A stretch of 55,265 nt of DNA, from IMG/VR virus record IMGVR_UViG_3300037508_001536, positions 1 to 55,265 of that record, one strand, 5' to 3'. The notes below the pieces were generated by a model that saw only the letters and a program-made list of their open reading frames with translations, searched no databases and had not been told where the DNA came from. Made by a program: the position numbers and the translations under genes. Origin of the DNA: a virus. Shown one piece after another: positions 7,792-18,500 of this stretch. Numbering within the stretch: position 1 is the first letter of the stretch; every line of letters begins with the position of its first letter.

Positions 7792-8510
7792 GAAATACAC
7801 TATGTCAAGACTGTTATTTCGCTAAAAAAACAACATCAGACGATAAAGCGTGTTTTTTTGATATTCCAACAATAATAAAAGATATTCACAATATACGTAT
7901 TGATAATGAATTTAATATTATAGAAAACTATCAGTGCAGATATGGAATGAGTAATAAAATATACAAAGAAAATATTGATAAATTTCATTCTGTGGATCTT
8001 ATAGAATATATTAAACAACAAAACACAATTCGCTACTCCATCGCAGTTATTCTAGACAAATCTCCAGATATTGATCTGCTGATAAATAACTTAAATAATC
8101 TATCTATTAAACCGTACTATATAACCATAGTCTGTTATAATAATACCGAAAATTTAACAAAAAAAATCAACAATCTTGGTATTAAATATAAGATCCATAA
8201 ATTTTTAGAAGATATTCCTGGACCACAAGCTCTTCACATTGCACTGGAAACAAATAAGAAAAATATCCAAAATGTGTTGTGGATTCTAACAGAAGCAGGA
8301 TTAGATCATGTTATTAAGAACGATAGCATACAAGAAATCAATTATTTGGTGAATGTGGAACAAAAATCTATTCATTATTATAAATGTTCTGATATAGATT
8401 CAAATATTGATGGCGTTTTTATAGGCACAGATAACTATAAGCTTTTCTCAAAAACTATAGACTATACTATAGAACAAAATACGAATATATTATTTGATTA
8501 TTATGATTGA
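7788..8510 (+). CDS. GT-A-like protein with an N-terminal cysteine cluster
   Basis: A 240-residue protein that begins in an ATGA overlap. Residues 1-50 contain LCQDCYFAK, then a Cys in KACFF and another in YQCRYG, giving four cysteines in a likely zinc-binding arrangement. From about residue 85 the pattern RYSIAVILDKSPDIDLLINN, then KPYYITIVCYNN, resembles the first two strands of family-2 GT-A glycosyltransferases (strand, helix, strand ending near an Asn/Asp). The DxD metal motif is not obvious. It is best described as a divergent glycosyltransferase-like protein; activity is uncertain. Confidence 0.45.
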   Translation: MRNTLCQDCYFAKKTTSDDKACFFDIPTIIKDIHNIRIDNEFNIIENYQCRYGMSNKIYKENIDKFHSVDLIEYIKQQNTIRYSIAVILDKSPDIDLLINNLNNLSIKPYYITIVCYNNTENLTKKINNLGIKYKIHKFLEDIPGPQALHIALETNKKNIQNVLWILTEAGLDHVIKNDSIQEINYLVNVEQKSIHYYKCSDIDSNIDGVFIGTDNYKLFSKTIDYTIEQNTNILFDYYD

Positions 8511-9171
8511 TATACTAATAATAACTCCAGAAATAACGAAAGGAATGAAATCTATAGGATCAAAGTGTTTACTTAATCTAAAAAAGAATATGAGTGTTTT
8601 GGAATACCAAATTAGTCAGGCTCAAAAAATAAATAAAATATCTAATATAACAATTAATATAGGTTTTGATTATGACAAGATTATTAGTAAGCTTTATAGA
8701 TATAAAAATATTAATTTTTTAATTAATAACGAATATGAGCATACTAATCAAGCACAAAATCTTATAACTTATATTAATAAGTATAGACCAAAAAATTTGT
8801 TAGTAATCAACAGTGGAATACTGATTAAAGACAAAATTATAGATAAAAGCTTTCTAAATAATGAGTCAAAAATATTTATGCTTAACAAGCCTAAAAAAAA
8901 TTTTACAATAGGATCATCATTATCTACAAATCTCGAATATCTTTTTTTTGATATGGAACAGTCGTGGTCGGAGATAGTCTATTTTAATAATTTGGCCATA
9001 GACACCTTCTTGTCATGCGATAGTTCTATGTTTAAACAAATGTATCTGTTTGAGGCTATCAACTTTTTACTACAAAAAAATATTGTGTTTAAGAAAATTT
9101 ATATTAACAAAAATAACATAATGAAAATAAATAATGCTAAAGATATTACAAGCGCCAGGATATTTATATGA
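8503..9171 (+). CDS. sugar-nucleotidyltransferase-like protein
   Basis: A 222-residue protein. The ATG at 8503 overlaps the previous stop and is preferred to a TTG at 8494. It follows the plan of the GlmU/IspD-type nucleotidyltransferase family: strand MIDILIITPE, a loop region GMKSIGSKCLLNL in place of the usual G-x-G-T/S-R...K-P block, SVLEYQISQAQKINKISNIT, then NINFLINNEYEHTNQAQNL, which matches the common V-x-N-x-x-Y/F-x-x-T-N-x-x-x-S/N-L pattern. Members activate sugars or polyols as NDP derivatives. The phosphate-binding glycine loop is poorly kept, so catalytic ability is uncertain. The neighbouring glycosyltransferase-like genes would be natural users of the product. Confidence 0.5.
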   Translation: MIDILIITPEITKGMKSIGSKCLLNLKKNMSVLEYQISQAQKINKISNITINIGFDYDKIISKLYRYKNINFLINNEYEHTNQAQNLITYINKYRPKNLLVINSGILIKDKIIDKSFLNNESKIFMLNKPKKNFTIGSSLSTNLEYLFFDMEQSWSEIVYFNNLAIDTFLSCDSSMFKQMYLFEAINFLLQKNIVFKKIYINKNNIMKINNAKDITSARIFI

Positions 9172-9881
9172 ATAATTTATTAGTACAGTATAAAAACATT
9201 AAATTTATTAATAATATAGGTTTATCTAGCACTGATTTTTGTAATAAGATAGTTACAGAAACTAAGAATAATCTATATAAACTATATTATACTTATAATT
9301 TTAGTCATGTAATTTTCATAGCGTCAATGATGGAACAGGAAGAATATCAATTTATAGATGATTTTGGTAAAAATATAAACATATTCGTATATAACGATAA
9401 TAATATTCAATTAAGAAAAAACTTAAATATTAAAAAGATTTTGCAAAAAGATAAAAATCAATCCGAGTATGATACAATTAGTATTCCTAAATTAGTTAAT
9501 AATGAGCTATTTTTTTCTTCTCCAGATCAAACAATAAAGAATAATCATATTATATCTTTTCTAGATAGTATTGATTCTTTGCCAAATTGGCTACATAATT
9601 TTTTATATCCAACAAGCAAACTACCTATTAAATTATTCAATAATAATACTATTATTCATCCTCAAAATTTAGGGCTCGTCTCCGAAAACGATAAAGCCTT
9701 ATTGCTGCGACAGTCTAAGTACTATTTAGCAATAAATGACGATTATGTTCCAGAAGCGTGGGCGAGCCAGTGTTTAGTTTTGTCGAAAGATGATCTTGAA
9801 ACCTTACAGCCCACAACTTATAAAAATAGTAAAAGTTTTCAATCGTATTCTAATTTTTTAAAGGTACTATTCCGTGAATAA
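9168..9881 (+). CDS. unknown protein of the glycan-modification run
   Basis: A 237-residue protein starting in an ATGA overlap. Strands such as SHVIFIASMM and INIFVYND suggest an alpha/beta fold. The end DYVPEAWASQCLVLSKDDLE resembles the helix-and-strand segment after the donor site of GT-B enzymes (E-A-x-A-x-G/Q-x-x-V). No catalytic residues can be named. It shares the AT-rich composition and translational coupling of the run, so it probably works with these neighbours. Confidence 0.45.
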   Translation: MNNLLVQYKNIKFINNIGLSSTDFCNKIVTETKNNLYKLYYTYNFSHVIFIASMMEQEEYQFIDDFGKNINIFVYNDNNIQLRKNLNIKKILQKDKNQSEYDTISIPKLVNNELFFSSPDQTIKNNHIISFLDSIDSLPNWLHNFLYPTSKLPIKLFNNNTIIHPQNLGLVSENDKALLLRQSKYYLAINDDYVPEAWASQCLVLSKDDLETLQPTTYKNSKSFQSYSNFLKVLFRE

Positions 9882-10329
9882 AAAAAGCATAGGCTTTATG
9901 ATCATTAATATAGAAAATAATGAATATTATGATAATATTCTAAAAAATATTAAACTTTTGATAGATAACAATCCCTATTATAATATTGTAATATTCAATA
10001 GTAATTGTGATAAAGTATTAACCTATAATATACCAATATTACATCTTTCCCATGCTAAGTTTTTTAAAGGCGATTTATGGACATTCGATTTAGTTAGTCT
10101 TATTATATCGAAAAAATTTCCAAATATTAATAAAAAGATATTATACTGTAATGATATACCATGGATTAAAAATAGAAATAATCTATACAATGAATGGAAA
10201 GATATCTACAATGATATAGATTTTGTAGCTTCTAACCAATATATATATGATATATATGATATGTCTTGGAGAAAACCATTAGATATTATGGAGAGTTTTA
10301 ATTATGAAAAAATACAACACATCTTATGA
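9874..10329 (+). CDS. unknown protein, possible small glycosyltransferase-related protein
   Basis: A 151-residue protein with a GTG start at 9874, inside the end of the previous gene. It has a Rossmann-like opening (IGFMIINIEN), a second strand NIVIFNSN, then SHAKFFKGDLWTFDLVSLII and KKILYCNDIPW. The last block, a strand ending in an Asn-Asp turn before a Trp, looks like the metal/donor region of GT-A-type proteins, but the protein is far too short for a full enzyme. Its 3' end overlaps the endonuclease gene by 26 bases. Confidence 0.42.
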   Translation: MNKKSIGFMIINIENNEYYDNILKNIKLLIDNNPYYNIVIFNSNCDKVLTYNIPILHLSHAKFFKGDLWTFDLVSLIISKKFPNINKKILYCNDIPWIKNRNNLYNEWKDIYNDIDFVASNQYIYDIYDMSWRKPLDIMESFNYEKIQHIL

Positions 10330-11116
10330 CAATTTGTCTGACCAAGACAAAAAAGATCTAATTCTATCTCTATATTCTGAACAAGGTAAAAGTTTTGCAG
10401 ATATAGCTATTATGTATGATACGTACGCTAATAGGATAAGGAGGGATGCTAAAAAATTAAATATTAAAATACGAGATAAGAGTGAAGCTCAAAAAAATGC
10501 TCTAAAAACTGGTAAGCACTCGCATCCAACAAAAGGGAAAGAAAGATCTCAAGATACAAAACAAAAGATAGGCATGGGCGTATTAAATGCATGGGAAAAT
10601 CTAGAAGATGATGAAATACAAAAAAGAAAACTTCAAGCTAAACAAAATTGGGAAAACTTAGACGATAATACAAAAGAGAACATCCTTAAATCTGCTAATA
10701 CCGCGGTCAGAGCCACCAGCAAGGTAGGATCAAAACTAGAAAAATATTTACATAAAAGACTATTAAATGACGGATACAAAGTAGAATTTCATAAGGAACA
10801 AACTCTGGTGAATACTAGGTTGCAGATTGATCTGTTCGTTCCTAGTATAAATCTAGCGATAGAGGTCGATGGTCCATCTCACTTTACCCCTGTTTGGGGT
10901 CAAGAATCATTAAAAAGAAATAAAAATTACGATAATAAAAAAGAAGGACTAATAATTGGTAAAGGATGGAATTTATTGAGGATCATACAAACCAAAGATT
11001 ATTCTGATGCTCGCGCCTTCTTAATTTATGATCAAATACTTCAAATTATAAAAACAAATCATTCCAACCTTATTTCTGGGCAACAGAAATTTACTATAAA
11101 GGATACCAATGGCTAA
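10304..11116 (+). CDS. Vsr-like (EDxHD) DNA endonuclease with HTH and NUMOD-like region, probable homing-type nuclease
   Basis: A 270-residue protein with three parts. Residues ~15-60 form a resolvase-like helix-turn-helix (KSFADIAIMYDTYANRIRRD). Residues ~70-105 resemble a NUMOD-type DNA-binding segment (HPTKGKERSQDTKQKIGMG). Residues ~140-235 form a PD-(D/E)XK/Vsr-like nuclease core with D176 (QIDLF), E187, D189 and H193 (EVDGPSH), which fit the EDxHD arrangement known from phage homing endonucleases such as I-Bth0305I. The core ends in a strand and RIIQTKD. A GGAG site lies upstream of the ATG at 10304. Such free-standing nucleases usually cut a related phage genome to favour their own inheritance. 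A role in DNA repair is the alternative. Confidence 0.75.
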   Translation: MKKYNTSYDNLSDQDKKDLILSLYSEQGKSFADIAIMYDTYANRIRRDAKKLNIKIRDKSEAQKNALKTGKHSHPTKGKERSQDTKQKIGMGVLNAWENLEDDEIQKRKLQAKQNWENLDDNTKENILKSANTAVRATSKVGSKLEKYLHKRLLNDGYKVEFHKEQTLVNTRLQIDLFVPSINLAIEVDGPSHFTPVWGQESLKRNKNYDNKKEGLIIGKGWNLLRIIQTKDYSDARAFLIYDQILQIIKTNHSNLISGQQKFTIKDTNG

Positions 11117-11837
11117 AAAAGATAAGAACGAAACGATTGAGAATACCGAAGATAATATCGTTGAAAAGAAAATTCCAACTATTGCTGACTTAGATTGGAC
11201 GGACTATGTTCTTGGACTTTTATCAGACGACGAGAAGATTGCTGGTAATCCAACAACGGATGGTTTAAGACGTATTTTTGAAACCGTCCTAAATTGCAGA
11301 TTAATATCGTCAACAAGTTCGGTTGTTCAGTCTCCTAGTCCAGAAAATGAAAAAAGAGCAACGGTCATACACTCCCTATCTTACTGTTTAAATCCAGCTA
11401 TTCAGGACTTAAACGGTTTAAATATTGTGTCTGTGGATGGCTCTGCGGACGTTTACTGGGGCAACTGCGATAAAGTATACCGCAATCATCCCGTTGCTGT
11501 TGCGGAAACCAGGGCAGAAGGAAGGGCCCTAAGAAGAGCATTAAGACTACGCAAAGTAGTAGCGGCCGAAGAATTATCAAAAGATATAGAAGATCATCCT
11601 GATCAGGATACAGTAAGTAAGATTAGTAACCAACAAATTAATTTTATAGACGTTTTGGCTCAGAGATTAAATATTAATGTTATCAAATTATTAGAACAAA
11701 ATAATATGGAAACTAAGAATATTTATAGTTTGACACATGAGAGTGCAGTTGATATAATAAGATTATTATCAAAATACCAACAAAATATTGATAGTATACC
11801 ACAAGATATTTTAGGCTACTCTAACGAATGGAAATAA
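11109..11837 (+). CDS. possible Rad52-like single-strand annealing/recombination protein
   Basis: A 242-residue protein with an acidic, lysine-rich N-terminus. The segment HPVAVAETRAEGRALRRALR (residues 127-146) matches the AETRAxGRALR helix typical of phage recombination proteins of the Rad52/Sak type, which anneal single strands. The C-terminal part from about residue 175 (NQQINFIDVLAQRLNINVIK) looks like a small helical domain often found at the end of those proteins. The start overlaps the nuclease stop, with AAAGGA just upstream. The annealing role is inference from one motif and from nearby ssb and polymerase genes; another DNA-binding role is possible. Confidence 0.45.
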   Translation: MAKKDKNETIENTEDNIVEKKIPTIADLDWTDYVLGLLSDDEKIAGNPTTDGLRRIFETVLNCRLISSTSSVVQSPSPENEKRATVIHSLSYCLNPAIQDLNGLNIVSVDGSADVYWGNCDKVYRNHPVAVAETRAEGRALRRALRLRKVVAAEELSKDIEDHPDQDTVSKISNQQINFIDVLAQRLNINVIKLLEQNNMETKNIYSLTHESAVDIIRLLSKYQQNIDSIPQDILGYSNEWK

Positions 11838-11840
11838 TTT

Positions 11841-12164
11841 ATGAAAGTACTATATAAAGCTAATGATAAATTACAATTTGAATTAGAAGGCAGTGGGCAA
11901 AAAGAAATATTTAAAGAGCTTGCTCTAATCCAAGAAATTTTTGGAGAAGCCAAATGTGGTATGTGCGGTAGTACTAATATTAAGTTTGTTGTTAGAAATG
12001 TTGATGGAAATGATTACTATGAATTAAGATGTTCTGATTGTGGTGCCATCTTAGCATTTGGTCAGCACAAAAAGGGTGGAACATTATTTCCAAAACGTAA
12101 AGACGATAATGGAAACTATCTTCCACATAATGGATGGCACAAGTGGACTAAAGATAAAGAATAA
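11841..12164 (+). CDS. zinc-ribbon phage protein
   Basis: A 107-residue protein with a four-cysteine zinc ribbon: C39 and C42 (CGMCG) and C64 and C67 (CSDCG), separated by a beta-rich stretch VVRNVDGNDYYELRC. After the ribbon comes AILAFGQHKKGGTLFPKRKD, a basic, glycine-containing tail that could contact nucleic acid. Proteins with this exact plan are common in phage replication regions, but their role is not established. It is the last gene of the plus-strand unit and ends immediately before the converging minus-strand gene. Confidence 0.7.
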   Translation: MKVLYKANDKLQFELEGSGQKEIFKELALIQEIFGEAKCGMCGSTNIKFVVRNVDGNDYYELRCSDCGAILAFGQHKKGGTLFPKRKDDNGNYLPHNGWHKWTKDKE

Positions 12165-12527
12165 TTACCATCGATTCATCGGACATTGCTCGCTAACCAA
12201 GCTTAATTTATTAATATAATTACGTGTTCTATTGACTGGACATCCACACTGTGAGCATATTGAGTTCTTAAAAAATTCACAGCTTTCGCAAATTTTAAAA
12301 CGTCTTTCTATTTCATCATCAGAAGCAATATCTTCATTATTTATTGTTTTATCTAATATGTCTGTAGACAAGTCCCTTAGTTCCTTAATGAAGTCTGGTT
12401 GATCAGAATCGATATCTATTGAGGAACATGGAAATATCGGAGCATCTCCATCATTTGTCGAAATCTCTATACCGCATTTACTGCACTTATATATATTGTT
12501 ATTTTTTAATATGAAATTACAAAACAT
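12165..12527 (-). CDS. small cysteine-rich zinc-binding protein
   Basis: A 120-residue protein at the end of the minus-strand unit. It has an N-terminal CSKCG knuckle (C15, C18) and a C-terminal cluster C80, C83, C91, C94, C96 and C115 in the pattern C-x2-C-EFF-x5-C-x2-C-x-C followed by CPMNRW. That cluster is typical of small phage metal-binding proteins. The middle is acidic and helical (about 46-76). It lies four bases after the giant 2704-residue gene with no visible ribosome-binding site. Function is unknown. Confidence 0.65.
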   Translation of the reverse strand: MFCNFILKNNNIYKCSKCGIEISTNDGDAPIFPCSSIDIDSDQPDFIKELRDLSTDILDKTINNEDIASDDEIERRFKICESCEFFKNSICSQCGCPVNRTRNYINKLSLVSEQCPMNRW

Positions 12528-12531
12528 TTAA

Positions 12532-15500
12532 TTAGAGCTGTACAGCATCGTCTCCTAATGGTGGTTCTGAAATTATTTTAGGCTTGGTAAAAAATTCATA
12601 TGGAATTAATTCCCATAAAAATTGACTAATCATGTCATTGGTTTTAATTTCTATACCATCAACAGATCCATAGAATGCCCTATACATCATTTCATTCATT
12701 AATTGGAAAAATAATGGGGTCGAAGACGGAATTAATGTGTTTGTACTATTATCTATTTCCATACATTTCCAATAATGGAAATCATTGTTAATGATATTTA
12801 CTCCGCCGCTAAATGCTCCGGCGCTAACAACTGTGAAAGGATCTAAGGGCTCTAGAGCAGATCTTCTAGGATATGCTCTGTATGGAACCTCTGTACCGTA
12901 TCTAAATATGGTAGATAGCATATCCATTCCTCTTACTAGTCGTGGTAATTTTCTAATTTTAACTTTTAAATTATTGATATTGTCTAAATTACAAACATTA
13001 TAGATTTTAACAGATTGTTCCGCCCTAATTCCTTGACTTAGCAGGCCGTAACCGTTTGGCGATCTCGATTCTCTACTAGCGAGAGCTGGAATTCCACCTT
13101 CTTTTCCAAAATCATTCACGTCTCCATCTGAAGTAGTTTTTATAATAGCTTTACCATTATTGTTTTCTACTTCTGTAAGTAATATGTCGTATGTTTCAAA
13201 AGCGGTTACGAGTATTTCTTTATTATCATAAGCAAGATCGAGATTTTCTGTATCTCCATTTATATGATAATCTCTTCTCGATACCCATTCTTTCCAATAT
13301 ATTGGTAATCCTTGTTGTCTAAGTTTATTCTCTAAATTAGTTTTTTTAGAATTTATAATATTTTCATTAATTTCATATATATAAGATTCATAAGATGGTC
13401 CTCTACCAGAGTTTTTATTGCTTTTTTTGAAAGTAACATGATCCCCTATATTATTTTGTATAGATTGTCCTCTTAATCTTATACAAATATTGTTGCTTGG
13501 TAATAATGGTGTGCCAGCGATAGTTTGTATAAATGGTGTTCCTCTACATATATATTCTATCTTTTTGAGCACCTTGGGTCTTAATTCTTCCGCTATGCTG
13601 CAAGATTGATGTGGATCTAAGTTGATCCAGTAGTCGTCATTATTTTTCTCATAATTGATATCATAAACATTAAAACTACGCATCCATTCAAATGGTGCTA
13701 TTAAAGAGATTTTAGCTATTTCTTGTCCTCTAATGCCCGATGTGTTTCTAGTAAAAGCTCTTCTAATATTTAGAATATTATCTTTTTCTATTTTTTGTAT
13801 TTCTTCTTGTATTTTTATTTCAATATTATTAGTATCTTCAGAAATAATATCTCCAATAATAGTATTATTATTAATTAGATTAATTTCGGCTGTTTGCTTG
13901 ATACTTATTTCGCTTAATAATCTTATTATATCTTCTTTTTCTTTATAAAGTACTCTTAAAGCATATTCCGTTCTTTTTTTATGAATATTATAATTTGATA
14001 ATTCTACTAAGTGCTTATTTATATAATTTAAGTTTCTAGATTCTAAGATTTGATTAGTTTGATTATCCACCCCTATGCTCTGTTCTAGACTAGGATATTC
14101 TCGTTGGTCTTCTAAAATATTTAGCCTAGCTATAAGATAATTATATGTTGTATCTGACATTTCTTGTCCAATAGGTTGGTCTGGACCTAGCCCCTCTCCA
14201 TTTATTGGAGTTATAGTTTTTTTAATTTCCAAATCATCTTCTATACTGATATTACCAATTAATGGAATATTTTCTTTTTTAAGTTGATTATTCTTAATAT
14301 AAAATAGAGAATATGTAGATTCAATATTATTAAAAACATACTCTAATTTATTTTTTATGGTATCATCTAAATTATTTTCTTGAACTATATAATTTTTTTG
14401 ATTCATTATTTCTGGTATATCTATAATTTTATGTGGATAGCCAATAGACTCCGATGAAATTATAGTATTATTATTAATAGTAATTTTTGGTTTTTTAAAT
14501 TTATCATTAATATGATTATTTAATATATCATCAAGTTTTTTAATATTATTATATGATGGGACTGTATTAAGTATATTTTTATTTCTAAAATTAGATCCGT
14601 TCCCATATGATCCTATACTATGTGTGGTCTTTAATATTTCTGGAGGGTACTGTGTACCAATACTGTCTTTTTCAAAAGCATATTGATTTAATGGGCTTTC
14701 TTTATTATCAAAAGATGATGATAGATCAAAAATAACAACAACATTATCTTGTGGACTTATAAAATCGACTCCAAGCATTGACCTATCCATTTTTAATACG
14801 CTATATGGTTTGTAGTCTTTATAGATTAGAGCTTTAGCTATAACTTTTCTAGTATATGTTGGCCCGGTATCTCGTTGTAAAACAGGCTGCGGAGTATTGT
14901 CTTCTGTCGGTAATCCTGGTGTAGTTTCCGGACCGGTTGTTTCTTCTATAATAGGATCTGGTTCCAGATTATTACCACTTACATCTACATTATCATTAAG
15001 AGAAAATATTTCATAGGGTATTTTACCATTTAAAATAATTATTTGGTTACCTGTTGCATTGACAGTAAAATTTGAAAAAATATTATTTGTACGATAAATA
15101 TCTTGATTATTAAAAAGAATATTGTTATCAGAAATATAATCTAGATTACTATTTATTAACAATGGATTGCCTGTCAATAAGGTCCACTGATTATCTGTAA
15201 CAGAATAGATTCCATTCTGGCATGATTCCGTAGCATTAGATTCATTGTCTATCGAAAAAGAAACATCTACCAGATCATATGAGTTATAAGACATATTATT
15301 ATATGTTATCGGACCAACCAAAGAGGCTGCGCTGCTACAAGGTAACGACAATGACTTAATATACTTATCGTCTATCAAATCCCTAATATCTGTTACAAAA
15401 TCAAATGTAAATCTAGATAATATAGGAAATGAATTTTTATTTAATTTAATATATGTATATTGTTTTTGAGATAAAACAGGAGTATTGATGTATTTAAATA

Positions 15501-18500
15501 TCGAAGCCTCTGCTTTATACCAGAATACGCCATCTTTACTAAAATTAATTAATATTTTTTCTGGACTACCAAAAGGATATCTACTATAGTCTTGATGAAA
15601 AATATCATGCGAAATATCTTGTTGGTATTCAGCTGCTCTAATACTACTAAAATATGCGACAAGAGCCCCATATGCGCTATCCAAACCTGGGCCTGATCCA
15701 GCTATTCCAGCACCTATTCCGACCAGACCGGCTCCGCTCATGCCAGCCATTCCTGCTATAATTGTCATTATATTTAAAATTGCATTTGTTGGAAAATCAA
15801 CAAGATAGCCTGGCGTTGGAGATCCTAGTTGGTCTAGTTTAGCGGATTGACATAGACTATAGTCATAAAAAAATATATTAGGAGCATTAATATTACTAAA
15901 TGGTAAAAGATGTTTATGATTCTTAAGATTTGCTATAAAACTATAGCCAGCATATTTAGGCTTATTAGAATAATCTATTAATGCTAATGCTTCATTATTT
16001 CCGTAGGTATGACACGAGCTTAAATTAGGCATTGTTGGTTTAATGACATCATTTACATGTAATAACAGATCCCAGCTACATAGAGCGTTATCAAATTGAC
16101 TAGTATTAATTTTTCCAGCAAAGTCATAGGCGTTCGTAAACATCATAGAGCTGACATTATTGTTTAACGGAAACATATCGTCAGATTCGTCATATACCGT
16201 TATGTTCAAAGAAAAAGAAGTTTGACTATCGTATCTAGGTCTACCAACCGGCACATTTATTCCTATGCAAGCAGAATTATGAAATAATGGCTTAGCCCTA
16301 TACTTTGCAAAACTATTATTGACTATATTTATTTTATTAGTAGTCATAATATTTTGATAAATAGCAGCCTGACGATCCGAATAATATATCGAGCTTGTTG
16401 TTGGTTTGATACTATCATTATTACCAATAATATATTGATTATTATATGGTGGAGCGGTTTGATTATCTACATCTATTTCGTTGAATACTGCATCACCAGC
16501 ACCATATCGAAGACTGCTTTGAGATATCGAGTTGACACCAGAGCCTTTTGTTGCAAAGCTCTTGTCATACAGCACACTATATTTATTTGCATTATCTGAA
16601 AAAGTTAAACTTAAATTCATACTATGATTTTGAATATATTCTTGATTTAACAAATATAACACTTGTGGTTTTAGTACATCTTCAAAAGCTTCATTTTCTA
16701 TTTTAACAGGATCATAGACCGTATTCATTATGGTTAGTATACGAAGATAATCGTCAAAATCATCATTACCTAATGGAATAAAAGATAAACTGTTTTTAAA
16801 ATTTACATTGCCATCACCGGCACTTGGTCTCCAATTATTAAATTTAGTATATCCATTACCCAATAGCCTATAAGGGCCATCCACAGTAGTTCCTACTGTT
16901 TGATCAATAAAAGTATTTGCTTCAGGTTTTATAGCAGACTCTAGAGGAAAACGAGGAGGATCCTTACACTTAGCATCACATATTCTAGTATACTCATCTG
17001 TACACGGAGTTAAAGCTAATGATATAGCTATATCTTTTGTATTAACATAATTCAAAAAATTTAATTTTACTTCAAGATCTTGAATAGTAAAATCTAATAC
17101 TCTTGGATTTCTTATACCATTCCATCGCCCGGTTGGATCCGGGACTCCTTTGTAATAACCTCCTTCTGGTTTTGATCCGTCTGGTTTTAAACAATTTGGT
17201 TGAGGTAAGCCAGAAGAAATATCTCCTGTTTCTGAATCTATATTATCTCTCGGCGTTGTTAGAGTCCTAAAAAAGTTATTAATCTCATCAGGAATGGGAC
17301 TAATTGGATATGCTGGTCCAGATTGAGTAAAAAGATAATTAAAGCTATTATTCATAGTATCGCTAGTAAAATTGAATTCATCCATAACTGGATTTGAATT
17401 AGAATTAATTCTTCTTTCTATTCTTTTGGGTACTCCTCCTCCCAATATTCTATATCCATGAGCATCATTTATGCCAGGTGTATTATTTGGATATTGATCT
17501 GTAGTGTCTCTATGTAGTTGATTCAGCCATTCCCATTCTGGTGGCACATCAGGTCTGCATGGTGTTATATTTATATTGCATGGCTGGGTATATGGTAAAA
17601 ATTGAGCATCAGGAATTACGCCTAAATTAATTGTGGACTTACATATTTTAGGTAATATATATACAATATCATTTTCTACAATATATCCTTCATTATTCAA
17701 GTTTGTAATGCTTGGGCCTGTAAAACTAAATGAGTCTCTTGCACCAGGATTAAATTTTAACACGCTAGATGTATTTCTAACATTGTTATAGTGGATGCTA
17801 TCGTGTGGAATCCATCCGCTTTGAGGATGAAAAACTCCTTTGTTAAAAGATAGATAACTAGAAGTTGATTCTGGTAAATAGTCCTCGAAACAATATTTCT
17901 TTTTACCAAAAGGGGCTTCTTCTCCAGACTTATCGGCGGAATAATATAAGGGTCTGCCCGTAATAGCCGGAAAAGTTTGTCCTGGACCTATATGATCTGG
18001 AATCGTAGAAATACCTAGAGTATTAATTATATTTTGATCATAACCACCATAAGATTTAATTGGTGGACTATAATCTGTAGATATTGAAGGAAGAGTATAA
18101 TAACGAAATATTTGTTCTAGACCATCGGCTTTGCTAATCCCCACAAGAGAGAAAGCGACTTCTGTTCCTCCAGCACCGCCTTTGATCCTATTCCAAAGCT
18201 TTCCATTACTATATAATTGTGGTAAATAGAAACTAAAACAATCAGCACATTTTGGATCATTATTAATTCTAGTATTTTCTAATACTATTTTATCTAGTCT
18301 ATATTTTGTATTATTTAAACTATATTCTAATATTAATGTACTTGGATCAGATGATCCTCTGTTATCGAACATAAATTGAAACATTGGTAAATTAACCAAT
18401 AGTTGAGGTCTTTGCTTAATTTTTTTGATATACAAATTAGTATCTACCGGCCAACATAGTCCATTTGCATTCAAAGCAATTTTATTAAATTTTGGCACTA

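Noticed and set aside
12155-12200. Bidirectional terminator at the convergent junction
   Set aside because: Only a CGAT/ATCG match with a two-base loop is present, and no T-tract; not a plausible hairpin.
14710-14760. vWA/MIDAS motif (DLSSS after a hydrophobic strand) in the 2704-residue protein
   Set aside because: No matching Thr and Asp metal-binding segments follow at the expected places; probably chance.
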